DNA of 64,000 bases. It comes from Chondrosia reniformis (Eukaryota; Porifera; Demospongiae; Chondrillida; Chondrillidae). The stretch's first letter is position 1, and every line of letters starts with the position of its first letter. Below, in pieces: positions 1 to 13,600 of this stretch. The notes under the pieces are model-generated. The model was not told where the DNA came from. It made no database searches and saw nothing but the letters and a program-made list of their open reading frames with translations. A program made the position numbers and the translations under genes. The stretch lies in the NCBI GenBank assembly GCA_947172415.1, contig OX359200.1, positions 7,014,001-7,078,000 of the forward strand. The letters are read 5' to 3'.

Positions 1-6
1 AAGTAT

Positions 7-625
7 TAGCCTCGAAGCTTTACAGTTGGGGCATGCAATTACAGCCCTAAATGTACATAAAATTCTAACATACGAAGTTAATATGTATGGTGAGAGATAT
101 ATAGGGCAAATTACAAGCTTCCATCAAAATTTCAAAAACTGAATGAACATGCTTTATAGATGTCTGTGACTGCTGACAGCATGTATTATATATTATATAT
201 TTTAAAGCAAAAAATACGGACTATACATTGTTTATACATGCAACATGTGGATGAGGAATGGGATCCTGGAGCAGTATGCTGTCTCACTTCTATAAATAGG
301 ATAATTATGGAAAATTGTATGCATATGAATTCACGGTCTTATATATAGCCTCGAGCTCATGTGAGGGAGTTGCAAACCTAAATGTACATAATATTCTAAT
401 ATACGAAATTAATGTATGGTGAGAGATAAGGCAAATTATCAGTATCCATCACAATTTCAAAATCTGAATGAACATGCATGCTTTATGACTGCTGACACCA
501 ATTGCAAGTAGTAGCCTCATAGCTTTCCATTTGAGGCAATTACTGCCCTAAATGTACAGAAAATTCTAATATGTATATATGAAGTTAATGTATGGTGAGA
601 GATAGCAAGTTATCAGTACGTAGCA
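7..625 (+). repeat. Three degenerate copies of a ~150-bp repeat
   Basis: Three blocks (about 7-165, 346-490 and 507-625) share the same order of short motifs: tagcctcgaagct-like start, 'ctaaatgtaca', 'attctaa', 'gttaatgtatggtgagagat', and the first two also 'tgaatgaacatgc'. A partial fourth copy with 'aatgtatggtgaggatagggcaa' lies at about 7880-7930. The pattern suggests a degenerate tandem or dispersed non-coding repeat. No protein is supported here. Confidence 0.55.
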
Positions 626-837
626 TTTTATGATGCCAGTTAGAACATCTATAATGTATGTGTAGGTGTTAGCTTTAATTGTGGATTAATAATGATATTT
701 GCTAGGAATTGCATGTTGCATGTTGCATAAATCTGTTTCCTTAACATTTTTTACATCTCTGGTGAGCCCGACATTCCTTTCCTTTGCCTGATGATTGCAG
801 AAGTTGGAGTAGAAAGTGTAATTGCTGATGACAGATA

Positions 838-961
838 GTAGCTGATGGAGACACCATTTCTGTAGATGTAGCTGATGGAGACACCATTTCTGTAGATGTA
901 GCTGATGGAGACACCATTTCTGTAGATGTAGTTGATGGAGACATCATTTCTGTAGATGTAT
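838..961 (+). repeat. 30-bp minisatellite, about four copies
   Basis: A 30-bp unit, beginning gtagctgatggagacacc, is repeated about four times with almost no divergence. It can be read through on the minus strand, but the resulting peptide is a repeat artefact. It lies beyond the last convincing leishmanolysin exon, so it is either in a 3' intron/UTR or intergenic. The rest of 626-1570 shows only AT-rich sequence with no gene I can support. Confidence 0.8.
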
Positions 962-1574
962 ATAACCAAAAAGATATGTAAAAGTATAGTATATGTAATG
1001 CATATAAAAGACATTATAATATACAAATATATTGTATTAAAATGTCCTCCTACCCTCTTGCACAAAACACTGTGTAAGAACATTAGATGTGCAATTTATT
1101 GAATGATTTTCAACTGTTCCAAAGCAACTTCCACTGGAGACTACAAGTAAAGAAAGACATTCCACATACTATTATTAGTGCATGCATATTTATATACATG
1201 TATATGATATATACCAAATATATTCAAATTAAAACTACAATGTATAGGTATACGTATAATATGCGTATGCATAATATTATGTAGGTATATATACAAAGTA
1301 GTACTTATATTTTATGGATTTAATGTATGTATGTATAAGTACACAAGCTAGCTGTGATTAAAAAACAAGACATTCTAAATCAGAAAACATTCTACATATA
1401 TAGAATGATATATATTCTTACCTTCTGATGGGCATTTATGTTGTTCGTCCTATATACATACACATAAAATATCTACATATATATGTAATTATCGGCATAA
1501 GACATACATAATATACTTATTATTAATATTATTATTATTATACATATATGTATATAAATATTTAAGAATCCTCA

Positions 1575-4500
1575 CCCAACAAATGTCACTGCAAGAAGGA
1601 CACAATATTGAACCTTGGATAGTTTGGTTCAAGTCTGTGAAGTGCATATCAAAGATTATCTGTGTAAAAATTGAATCTGGTGAAGGACACTTTGCATATA
1701 CGTACACTTCATATGCATGATATTGTCCTTTTTTAATGTACCTATAGATTATAATATTCATGTTTATGCATACATAAATGTACATTCATGCATGAAATGA
1801 TAGGGAGTCTTGGTGTGATCACAATAATTTAAGAAGGGTCAAAACCATCTATTTCAAGAATTACTGTTGCTTTCCTCAATTACTTAATATACGTAAGTAT
1901 ATACTTTCTTACTTCTTTTCCTTCACATGTACAAAGAAAAGCGACCTCCAGTATGCTAATTTCCACCCCTTGAGATGTACAGTTGTACTAAGTACATATA
2001 CACATATATATGTATAACATCACATATATGATTATAAAGCTTGAAAAATATAAAATCTAACATAAATATCTTTCATGCAGCATTAAACCTACATACTTTA
2101 GAGTAAAAGGCCTATAGAGTATATATACTTATGAGGATACAGAGTTTTATTCTTCTTCACCACTGGAACACATGACATATGGCACCAGATTGTGCAATTA
2201 ACTGCCTTTTTCATATACTGGGGATTTTCAAATCAAAATTTCTCACATATCATGCACCTTCATGTACATGTATATGGTTTCCCATATCACCTTAATTGAC
2301 ATATTTATGATATGATATACGTATATATATGCATAATTTGAATACCTGATAACAACCTGCTCCGGTGTCCATTACATCCTGTCCATTGACATTCCAACTC
2401 CTACTGTTACCATGGTTAACACATCTTGAACCAGTACCATACGACTCAGCCAGCACGTTCGACAATAATTCTAATGTAGAAATATACCCTACAGATTAAC
2501 TGCATATCTTAGACAATGATACAGTGGCTACAGATTCTTGAAAGCAGTGCATATCTCACCAGGCTGGTTCCCAGCTATTCTGCACCTTCCAACACCATTG
2601 ACGTTCGATCTTTCCACTATTGATCTATCCTATTACAAATATACAGACTACGTATATACATGATATATACATATGAGCATTATATATGTGAAGAGTTTAA
2701 GAGTTTAGAGTTTAATGAAATTAAAGCCTTTTAATGGATCACTATGTACAGTTCTACCATAAAATGAGGATTCCTTCCAACTGTGTGTGTATATAGAATT
2801 TATATCTTTTCTATGAAAAATATTTTTTAGAAGTTCAAAGAGTCAAAGATCTAGATGTATCATCCAAAGATAGATAGAGCTTTTAGTCTGATGAAATCAG
2901 ACCCTTTTATTGTGCAATCACTGTGACTGTAAATAGGCCTGGGGTGGTTATATCAGACTATATATAGCTTCACAACATTGTCTATAATTATATAGAGAAA
3001 GAGAGAGAAGAACTTACAAACAGAACAGGACAAACTGACATAGAGGTATAGCCGCCAATTGTTGGATCAGAGAAATACTAAAAAATTTGAAGACAGGATC
3101 AATATAGTAATAATATAAATATATATAATTAATTGAATGTAGTATTATGCATATAGTTACAGAAGGTTCTCACTCGGTAGCTGTCTATTAGGGCTGTGCT
3201 GTACTGTACAATACCACATCTTGCTACTGATTGCCGATCAAAGCTACAATCTCTAGATCTTTCCACATCATCAAGACTTACATTGCAATATGGACGGATA
3301 GATTGGCTGTGAATATTGAAAAGTTAACATAATACCAATATTGATAGGCTAAAATATATAGCATATGTACGTAATTACCAAACCTTTCATGCGTGCAGCT
3401 ACTTACTAACATGCAGTGCTGTATACACAGATAGCCGTATAACTTTCTTATTCATATCCTACACAGGATCAAATTTCAGGGTTCAGAAGGCATGAAACTC
3501 ATTTGAAACTCTATGAATAGCCAGGTTTCAAAAGATATGAAAGTATGTATAAAACTCGGACAGGGGGCTGTTAAAATTTGAACCCAGTGAAATTAATCTT
3601 TATAATCAGCACATTCTTGAGCACCCATTTGGCTGTTCAAGAAGTTTCAAATAGATTTCATGCCATATGAAACCTGAAATTTGATCCTGTGTTAAATGCC
3701 CTTCCTATTTATCATTTAATATTTCTTACCCTTCTCTTCCTCTGTTTATCATCCAAGTGTAACAACTTTCTTCTATGAACTCACAACCGAGATTTCTTCC
3801 ATACAAGAGTGGTTCTGCATACCTGTAGTCCACCTTATACCACCTATATATTCATGCACGCACTATACATACATATATACAGTATATGTTATATTATGTA
3901 TATATACGTACAGAGCTATATATATATATAAAACGGATCCCGGAGAGTTCACTTTATATATACAACCTCTAATGTTAACCACCACATATGTACATATATA
4001 CTTACCCAGTGTCTTCAAATAAAGCTAGTGTTAACGAAGACACTACACCATTTTCAGTTATGGTCGGAGACATAAGTTCATTCTATATACATTACATATT
4101 ATTTATAAAAATAGATATATACGTGTGTTGTTGTGTTTCAGTTATGTCTATTGCGTGTATTAGATCTAGCACAAACTTGGTAACTTTTAAAAGGTCAGTA
4201 TGTATACACTGTATATATAGGAAGCTTGCAATTGTTGAAATGTTGGTATGCGTACTTAATATAATATTTATCAGGCCTTATAATAGAGATATGTTATTTT
4301 ACAACTTCCACGTGTATATGCATACAAGTGCAAATTGTTATATATGCATGTCTGTACTGATTATATATATATATATACTGCATATGTTAAAGTAAAAAAG
4401 AGCTTCAGGACCCTTTTAAGACTATAACCTCAACTAGCTTTTTGTCCCAGTGTGATCCTGGTCTGCCATACCGAAATTCAGTAAGGAAGTTCAACTCAAG

Positions 4501-7447
4501 ACCTCCAGCTGTTGAACAACCAAAATGAGCTTGTGTTTGATTCTGCAAAATGTCATCAAAAAATTTAACAAATAATTAAGCATACTATTATCCTTTAATA
4601 TAGTCTTTTCCTCCTATATATATATATCTTACTTAATACAGGAACAAATTTCAGGTTTCATATGGCATGAAATATATTAGAAACTTCTTGAACAGCCAGA
4701 TTTCAAAGGGTGCTCAAGTATGTGCTAATTATAGATTAATTTCTTGGGTTTTACGTTTTTAACGGCCCCTTTTCCAGTTTTATACATATTTTCATACCTT
4801 TTGAAACCTGGCTGTTCAAAGAGTTTCAAATAGGTTTCATGCCTTCTGAAACCTGACATTTGATCCTGTGTAAGGAGCTAGAGTATATATAGAGCTATAG
4901 AGCTTTGGATAAGGATACATAAAATGACTATATAAGGGTAAACTGAATATCATGCAGTCAGTTATAGGTATGCAAGAGGCTTATATAGCACTGATATAAG
5001 AAAAAAATAATTATCTTTCATGGACTTACAACAACAGCTTCTGTGACTACTGAGTAAGTTTGCACACGACCTCTTCTCTCTAGACCAGTAATTGTATTCC
5101 AGTATTTAACTTCTCCTTGAACTGTGCTACTACTGATGGTAAAGAGGCTGTATGCAGGACAAGGAGTATATATTAATAATCAAATATTGCAATATTAATA
5201 GCTGATTGCATTGGTTACCCATTGACTTGTGGAGGAAGTCCATTGGACTCACGAGGTGTTCTCGGGTTGCCATCAGAATCCCTCCAAAATGGAAAGAGTA
5301 CAAAACTGAAAGCCTGTATGAATACAATAGATAACATGCTTTGTAAGTAAGTACCTTACATATACGTACATACAGTACAATCTATTATACAGTACAAACC
5401 AATGAATGAGCGAGTTCATGCTTGGCAATAAAAATAATTCTTTCATCATCTGCCTCCCTTTCAAGTGAGAGTGGACAAAAGTTCATATAGCCAGCAACTG
5501 GTCTACATTTACGTATAATATATATATATATATATATGCATATATATATGGTCTACAACGTTACTGGTGTATATATATATATACAATGAGATTACGAATG
5601 CTATCAATTTGCAATTGGTATATTTTCTCTTAGTAGACTTAGCAGTTAGTTACCACATATATGTAAGGATAAAATTACCTGTTTAAAATTTGAATAACAT
5701 AATCATTTAACATATTATACTGTACATGCATGGTTTATAAATTAAAAAAATACCTGTCCAGGGTACTTTCTAATCCACAGAATGAAGCATAAGCCAGTGT
5801 ATTAGTGCCACAGTTGCTACTATCAACTGCTGATACATACAGAATAAAGTCAGCATCAGAGACTCCAACCCCATCTGAGCCTTGGGTAACACATTCAGTA
5901 TCATCACACACTTGACAAGCCTGAAAATGAAATATTAAGAGTTTAATACTTCAACTATATATTAGCTACTTATCAGGTATAGGAACATGCATACATGGAC
6001 AGGTAAATTTATAGCATTTTAGGTGCTGTACACTAGTGTATGTACACGTATATCACGGAGACTCTAATTCTCACAGCAAGATGGTCATCAGGGACTGTAG
6101 TGTCTCCACACTGTACTGGAAATTCACATCCTGAACTGTTACACATTGGGTACGGATCTAACTGGATGGGAAGTCCTTCAAGACATGGCCTACAGTTTAG
6201 GCAAAGAAATATAGTTCTTAAATATTAAGCTTTGGCAGACAATTTAGGCAACATTTAAGAAATTGTAGGACTACATGTACAGCTATAGCTATAGTTGGTA
6301 TATATATATACGTATGTTGCATGGTATAGGACTATAGATATAACTGGTTTGTATATATATAGCTATATAGGTTGGTATACATGTAGGACTAGGCTGGTAG
6401 TAATGGATATATATATAGAGATCTAGAATTATGAATTGCATATATGTAGCATGTATACAAGCAATTAAATTGCTCTACCTGCTCAATAGTATTGGTACTG
6501 TCCTTCTCTTCACCTTTAGTGCCCCTTGAAAGTATTGTACAGCTGAAGGGATTATTTTGTTCTGCAAACAGTAAGGTATATGTAATGTATAACTCCGATC
6601 AACATGAGTATATAATCAGCCATTATGAAGAGGACAGACATGAAAGAAACAACTACAAAATTGCCTGTTATGCATGACCACATCTCATACATCTCATATA
6701 TACCTATATGTATATCATCTATACCTACAGTATATACTTGCAATTTATACTATATATATATAGCATCACTGATCTGCTATAGCATATATACTAAGTGCAT
6801 TTATTATATATATTTTGCAGTCATTACGTGCACTTTACAGTTTTTCACACACCATCAACCTTGAGCCGTGTTCTACATTGTTGAGTATACTGGTATCATA
6901 TTCAGTGTAAATCCTGATTGAATCATATTCTTCCAATACTCCTCTATCAACTCGATTCGAGGATGTTTCTACTGCATATATGACCTATAATTTAAGGGAA
7001 ATAGCACGGATTCACAGAAGATCAAGATAAAGAAAAAGACAAAGACTCCCGTGCAGGATCACTGATGAAGGGTGGAATTCCCAGAAACAGCTGTCTGACC
7101 CAGTAAGAAAGAAAAGACTCCTGTATCTTCATCCAAAGCTCTCTTCAGGTTTAGTTCCCCTATAGGTTTTTTATAGAATAGCATGTAGGAAAATGGTAGC
7201 TATATTAGATTTTTCATGCATGCAGTTTACGTAAAAATAAATATAACAGGCAGTGAATTTTCGCCTTCATTTTAGCGAAGAATCTTTCTATTAAGCAGAA
7301 ATGAGAGGAAGAAGTCACTTTTGGCGGTTTCAGAATGTCGTGAATACATTTCCAATTGATATTTTCGGGCTCGTCACTGGACGAAAAAAGAGCCAAGACG
7401 CCAGTGCTGAAACAAATCAGTATTATTGGTACCCCTCTGAAAGACAT
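1575..7447 (-). CDS. LMLN: Leishmanolysin-like M8 zinc metallopeptidase
   Basis: Multi-exon gene. The start is the ATG at 7447 (MSFRGVPIILICFSTGVLA, a signal peptide); first donor near 7318, acceptor near 6985, in phase. Later exons, approximately: 6570-6482, 6195-6060, 5921-5757, 5488-5402, 5300-5215, 5149-5033, 4543-4440, 4085-4006, 3840-3730, 3305-3170, 3076-3015, 2636-2558, 2467-2350, 1690-1575. Seen directly: DRPVAGYMNFCP, the zinc site HELAHSL split from AFSFVLFPFWRDSDGNPRTP, the third zinc ligand in AHFGC, the Met-turn MSPT, LTLALFEDTGWYKV, IRPYCNV, CSFDRQ, LAESYGTGSRC and GSILCPSCSDIC. These follow the order of animal LMLN/invadolysin, a secreted or membrane-bound zinc protease implicated in cell migration and mitosis. 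The catalytic Glu and all three His are present, so it is probably active. The 3' end is unresolved; exons below 1575 may exist. Two inverted-repeat elements sit in its introns. Confidence 0.9.
3461..3692. mobile_element. MITE-like element, copy 1
   Basis: A ~232-bp element with terminal inverted repeats: acacaggatcaaatttcagg at the left, and its complement cctgaaatttgatcctgtgt at the right. It has no coding capacity and lies in a leishmanolysin intron. A related copy in opposite orientation is at 4638-4870. Family unknown to me. Confidence 0.8.
4638..4870. mobile_element. MITE-like element, copy 2
   Basis: Second copy of the element at 3461-3692, in inverse orientation. Its ends read acaggaacaaatttcagg and cctgacatttgatcctgt. 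Internal motifs such as 'tttcatgcc', 'cctggctgttcaa' and 'gtttcaaataggtttcat' are shared. It also lies within an intron of the leishmanolysin gene. Confidence 0.8.
7012..7205 (+). repeat. Dispersed repeat family A, copy 1
   Basis: Begins 'cacagaagatcaagataaag', includes 'ggtggaattcccagaaacag', 'gtttagttcccctatagg', and ends near 'taggaaaatgg'. The same order recurs in reverse at 39428-39672 and partly at 26183, 28528, 47028 and 54300. It may be a SINE or MITE; I see no clear tRNA head or inverted termini. Confidence 0.75.
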
Positions 7448-8072
7448 ACCACATCCCACCAACTTTGACTAGCTGAAAGAGATTTTTCTTACATAGTTTA
7501 ATATATAGGCTGGCACTGGGCTGGCATGACAATTAGGGGTATACACCTCATAACAGATATAGAAACTGATAAAATTACATCTGCCATTCCTAAGTATAGC
7601 TGGTATGCATGAAATATGCAGTCACATGCATTTGTAATTTCATGATATTTGTTGACTCTTTATATAATTAAGCCTTCAAATTTCTGAAGCAATGTCATAT
7701 TTAGTTAATTCACAGAGACCAGAATAATATTTTCACGAGTAACAAGTGAAGAATCGATAAGTACTCTACATATTAATACATACATAATCTATAAGAGGTG
7801 TCTGTGAGAGCTTGCACTGACTTTAAGCTCATATTTACCCTTTCAACAGATTTGTAGCACTAAACATACATTAAATACAATACTGGTTACAAAATATCAA
7901 TGTATGGTGAGGATAGGGCAATATGAGTATTCACAAACTCTTTAAATGTTAAATGATTCTACAGAACATTGTTTTATATATACGTACATACTAAGCAAAA
8001 TAAACAATGTGGTAGCTGCAATTATGCAGTGTAACAATGTTAAAGAGCAAAAGATTAATAAAATGTTGAGTT
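7448..8072. other. Intergenic, LMLN 5' side to GABARAPL2 3' side
   Basis: AT-rich, about 600 bp. Contains a partial copy of the 1-625 repeat near 7880-7930. It should hold the leishmanolysin promoter and the GABARAPL2 3' UTR; no further gene is visible. Confidence 0.5.
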
Positions 8073-9457
8073 TTATTGTCCAAAGGTACTTTCCCCACTG
8101 TAGCACACATAGAGGAAGCCATCTTCATCTTTATACTCTGAATATATCGATCCAACGTTGGCACTGAAGAACGAACCAGTCAGCATATACATTATATTTA
8201 CGTATTGTGATAGTGAAATATTACCACGACAGCATACAGCCATAGCATAAACTAGGAGTAATAAGCAATTACACTTGAAAGTGATCGTTTTCATGATGAA
8301 AGTGATCATAGCACATAAATGCAAAAAATAATCTATAAATAGAGTTATGACATCACAGTTGGTGATGTCATGACTATATGTAGAATATGTATGTATCTAA
8401 CAGAGATAATGAGAACTGACTTCAAATTCAGTGATCAGTGAAGTGTGTCTGCTTGAAAGTTCAAAGTACATGGTAAGACATCGTTAGGTGCACAAACTAA
8501 CCTGTTTGGCATAAGCACTCCCTTTCCAACAAAGAAGAACATGGCCTTTTCTGCTGGAAGACTGATTCTCCTTCGGATTATAAACTGAAGTTGAGACACT
8601 GTAAAAAGAAGAAACAATATTTAACATATCAAAGATATAAACAGTCTGGAATGCTCTTACACAAAAAATGAAATGAATTGATGGGAAATTAACATTAGTG
8701 AGTACTACCAGAAGATTGAACACATAAGAAGTTTATCAAAAAATGACTATTAATATGGTAACTTTGTATATACAATACATGTAGCAGTATAGTGGAAATT
8801 ATTAGACATTAGAACATTAGAATTTAGTAACATGTAGCAGTATTTGGGTATTAAAATCCTTGCTACCATTGACACATACGACACATTCTATACATAGATA
8901 AATAGTCTCGTAACATTACACTTACCACTGAGGTCCATTGGGACAAGGAACTTCTTCTTGTCAATGTTGGGAAGATCGGACCTAGGGTTCTTCTCTACAA
9001 TTACCTAAAGCCAAACAGACCAACAAGTCAATTAGCCATTCAAGCAATGCATCAATTACTGCTATTGAGCCATACTTTACAAGCATTAATCATTAATAGT
9101 GGCACTTCTAATATATTGTATTGTTCATGTATCCTACTAATTGAAAAGTTTACACTTAATCCATTCGCGATTTAGCTAGAAAAGGCTTACACTCGGGTGG
9201 TGCAACACACACCATCACCCGCTCCTAAAATAGGGAGCCATTATGTAAACTATATTTACTATTCAAGTACTTTCATTTCAGCGACCATACCGGAATTCTG
9301 TCTTCATACTTGTCACGAATCTTGGTAGCTTCGTTACTACGAGAATCTATCAATTAAAACACAAATTTTGCCGTTAACCTTCAGATAAAATATCTTACAT
9401 TAAAAGAGGTGCGTATCCCTTACCGAACGTATGAGTTTCTTTATACTCCCACTTCAT
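8073..9457 (-). CDS. GABARAPL2: ATG8 family, GABARAPL2/GATE-16 type
   Basis: Ubiquitin-like autophagy and Golgi-trafficking protein, conjugated to phosphatidylethanolamine through a C-terminal glycine. Five exons resolve cleanly: 9457-9424, 9346-9291, 9004-8926, 8598-8502 and 8163-8073. Their sum is 357 nt, giving 118 residues, against 117 in human GABARAPL2. All introns are GT-AG and phases agree. Diagnostic stretches are [11 protein letters not shown] at the start, [28 protein letters not shown]-like (here [13 protein letters not shown]), [20 protein letters not shown] and [19 protein letters not shown]. The MKW start and [16 protein letters not shown] end are closer to GATE-16 than to LC3 or GABARAP. 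A single residue (Q) follows the reactive Gly, so ATG4 processing would be required. Transcribed in the same direction as its neighbours. Confidence 0.97.
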
Positions 9458-10645
9458 CTTTGACGAGTTTGGGTCAAGTCTTCTGGACCACTATGTGTTG
9501 AATAGACACAGATGATGGGCTGTTATTGGAAATGACAATTCACGTGATTCTAAATTTAGAATAATCTCATGACGTATGCATTAAGTTATAAAGTTCACTG
9601 AAAAAGTGTTTTCTACGCGTTTGTTTTGCGTGTTCCAAGATATCCGGACTGTTGTTAGTATTTAGCACCGGTTGACCCGCCAAACGGACCTGCAGAGAGC
9701 ACTAATTATAAGCTTTCAATCATTTGCCACAAAACATGACTATCATATGACTTGCAGAGTATAAAGTTCCACATATCATATACAGTATATGTACGTAGCT
9801 AAATATTCATATTGATTCCACTGAACACAACATGGACCCATATTAGTATGGAACTAGAGCTATTCTAAAATGACTCATTTTTGAAAAATTTGCACAAGCA
9901 TCTGAAAGACATAATTAAAATTGAAAATTCAGAGCCCCAAATCATCTTATAAAGGAACCATCCTAACTATAAGCTTCATGTACAGAAATCCTTCAATTAT
10001 GGTGGCTACGCGTTTTTGAGCATAAAACTTACAAATTGTACAATGTTGTGTTCAGAATGGTGTCACATGTATTGCTTACCATGTGTGACCTTTTGTAAGA
10101 GTCACCTTGCTTGTTGTACGTGTCTTGTCAAATGTTAAGGATTAAATCTTAGTAAAGACACATGACAACATGATAAGGTTTATTAAATTCTTATGAGGTT
10201 CACAGGAGGAATCAACTTTTGACTTGACTCACTGCAACTATCATTACAATATATAATGTAAATGTAGAAATATAAAAATAATGATTCCCTTTCCTACTCC
10301 TTTCTTTCCTTCTCTTCCCTCTCTTCCTTCCCCTACTCCTCTCCTCCCTTCCACTTCCCTCCCACACTCCCCTCTCTCCCCTCCCACACCCCCTCTTCTC
10401 TCAAAAAGCTCATTCCCCTTCTCTCAAAAAACTCACTCCCTCCCACACCCTCCACTTCTCTCAAAAAACTCACTCCCTCCCCCTCCACTACCCACTCACA
10501 AGTGTGCAGATAAGGATACAAATCAAGTATTCAATAATGGTCATATCCCAGATACATTTGCTGAGTAGGTCTACATCGTCACTATAGAGTAGGAGACAGG
10601 TACATCAGCACACCTAACACCACAGCATGCATGGTCAGACATACT
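9458..10645. other. Intergenic region, GABARAPL2 5' side
   Basis: Between the GABARAPL2 start and the last recognisable INTS8 exon. It should contain the GABARAPL2 promoter/5' UTR and the INTS8 3' end. A CT-rich tract occupies 10281-10500. A short GC-richer stretch near 9600-9700 could be the 5' UTR. No additional gene is evident. Confidence 0.5.
10281..10500 (+). repeat. Pyrimidine-rich low-complexity tract
   Basis: About 220 bp almost purely C/T on the + strand, with recurring 'cttctctcaaaaaactca' and 'ctcccacac' motifs. It gives Pro/Leu/Ser-rich reading frames by composition only. Located downstream of the last INTS8 exon. Confidence 0.85.
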
Positions 10646-10649
10646 TTGT

Positions 10650-13600
10650 TGTGTCACTGATCAGCAAGAACACACGCTCGTAATCCACAGGATCCCAAGA
10701 TTGGGATAGTATAATGGCCTATAGAGCAATATTTAAGACAGCAACATATAAAACTGTACTGGACTATTATTTTATAAGAAACACTCATTCTTATTTTATT
10801 CCAAAGAGGTCAAACCTAACTACAGTAGGAGAAGGTGCACAAGCTCACTTGAGTGGGAAGACACAACTCTAAACAACAAGCTAACATCTTTTGGTAGAGA
10901 GCTAGTGTCCACAAAGAAGCAGGAAATGGTCCAATGAAGTGATTACTTGAGAGTGACAGAGCCTCCAAATACAGTTTCAGAGCTACCCCAAAGTTATCTT
11001 GAACTGCAAAAGAGAATTGATTAAATAATCTCCACATAAAGTTAATGTATATTAGTGGTATTAAACATCAAATGTTTATTTCATCTTGAGAAAAATCTCC
11101 TTCAAATAATACATAATACAAAATCGATTTTGAGCTAGCAGCAATGTTTATTTTTATTTTAGTTGCATACAACATTCATAGGTGCTGGTGAGCCAGTATA
11201 CTATATTGCCTTACTGTGAACATATTGTTATTTATCTATCCACAAAAACTTCTCTCAAAAGAGACACCCAAGGCACTTCTGGACACCTTTGCTAAATGCG
11301 TGGTATTTCAGTAATTTAATCTCGATCAAATTCATTAAAAAAACATATTTATATATGTACGTACGTATCTTTCTGAAGGAAGTAAATATGTACATGCATA
11401 CGTACATACATACATACCATATAAGAGGTCTCCCTTGGCAACAATCCATTCTCCTTTGTGAGGATGCTGTCTCAATCCTTGGTCAAGTGTAAGTTGCAAA
11501 TACCTTGCTATCACCTTATCACTGATGTGTTGACTGTACAATGATAGACACCCACTATACACACTAGTCAATATCTAGTCTGACAGAAGCTTCCTTTTAA
11601 AAAATACTTAAGGTTATATGTGCATTCTTTTAGACAATCTAAGGTCCCTAATTCTTCATGCGTATTTGGACTAAACGATTTGTTATCATACTAGTATAGG
11701 TTTTTGCTAGTAATGAAGTCTTACCTCCCAATTGCTGTTGGCCAATGAGAGGTAAAGTCGCAGCAAATCTCAACAGATGGTTTCTAATCACAAATACATA
11801 TAATATGCTCACTGTGAAACCAACATGTTAGATATTATAACTCCTACTACTTCAGTATCACCATACAATCATATCAGAATAAGCAGAAGAGAGTTGATCA
11901 ATCTTATCAGTAAAACACAGTCGGAAAGGAAGTGTGATCTTGCAATATTTGCCGTGAGTGAGACTAGAATGCTTGCTGCTAAATATTGTGTGACTCACTG
12001 CAATCATGTTGAAGAGCCTCACAATAGCAGAGAGCAAGAGAGACAATGCCTTTTCTTCCCAAAGATTATCAATAAAAACTTCAAAAGCCGACCTGGAGGG
12101 ATGAAGTTGTTAACTACAATAGTTTTACTATCCAGCTGGTGTATTAGATCAGATAAATAAAAGAATTTGAATAAATAAAGTGAGAAGAATTAACTTGGTA
12201 ACTGGTTCCCAATCAGAACAACAATAGAGATTTGCTGAAAGAGAAGCATTTTAGACCAAATCCTTTGGAGACTATTCCCATTCTTTTGGACAGGTCTGAT
12301 ATTCAAGAACCAAATACTCTCATACATTCTACTACAATTATTCACTCTACAAACACTTTCAGACAAGGACTATCACCCTGTTTTCAAATACATACGTATA
12401 ATCCAAACATTATAACATACTGTACAAATATAGTGTATTTATGGAGACAGGTATTACTTAAGAATTAAATGAATGAATGATTGCATGTTCCTCAGACTAA
12501 CCTCATTTCTCTAACTTCACTCGATGAAAGATTATTGTCACTTGTAAACACACTCAAGACTATACATTGTATAATAAAAGAAAAACTTTAAATGCCAGGT
12601 TATCTACCTTACAAGTGATGCATGCATAATATGGACAAACATGATATACAAAGACACCGGGAATTCACAAAAGAAATCTAATTTTCCAAAGAGGTCTCTT
12701 ACCAGCCCATAGAGGTCTCTTACCAGCCCATGAGGTCTCTTACCAGCCCATAGAGGTCTCTTACCAGCCCATAGAGGTTTCTTACCAGCCCATAGAGGTC
12801 TCTTACCAGCCCAAAGAGGTAGGTCTCTTACCAGCCCATAGAGGTCTCTTACCAGCCCATGAGGTCTCTTACCAGCCCATAGAGGTCTCTTACCAGCCCA
12901 TGAGGTCTCTTACCAGCCCATAGAGGTCTCTTACCAGCCCATAGAGGTCTCTTATCAACCCATAGAGGTCTCTTACCAGCTTCAAAGAGGTCTCTAATTG
13001 GTTTCCTCATTGGCTCCTCCTTTTCCAGTGTTGCCAGTGCAATGGCCAGCCGGGGGAATACCCTTCCTGGTACAAATGGCTGCTCTCGAGAGGTCAAAGC
13101 ATTATATTCCTTAGCATTCAATAAGAGAGCACTGACTGCTTGGATTGTCCTCAAGTCGAACTCATCTACGTCAACGTAGGCAGGTTGAGGGTAAAGTGTA
13201 GAGTAAAGCTCACCTGAATAGCCTAGGAGTAACTTACCAGACTGACTTTGCTGGAGAAATGCTTTTGCCTTCTCTATCAGCACTGGAAACCTACACAAGT
13301 GCATCAGTAAATACTAACAACGCAGAGCTGCAACTAGATCTAAACTGTGCAGTGGGCTTCTGTATATTACTAACTGCCTACAATCTGAACGTCTGGAATA
13401 TTCATAAATATTAATGTATAATTAAAGTGAATTCACATTTTATGGAATTTGGGTTAAATACAATCTCCCCATATCAAGTCCAGCTCACTTGCTAGTGCAG
13501 TCACTGTTCCATAAGCTGTTGGCATGGCCCACCTCCATAGCCAACACCCTCTCGTGGAGGTAGTGCAGCCGACTGCTCCTCACCGACGGAGTGACTCCAG

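Noticed and set aside
3988-4395. 135-residue + strand frame
   Set aside because: It covers the minus-strand leishmanolysin exon with MSPT and LTLALFEDTG; the rest is AT-rich intron.
10281-10568. Pro/Ser/Leu-rich 95-residue + strand frame
   Set aside because: Compositional consequence of a pyrimidine-rich tract; no start context or conserved motif.
11825-12160. 111-residue + strand frame
   Set aside because: It overlaps, on the opposite strand, an INTS8 exon (about 12084-11985) that aligns with the human protein.
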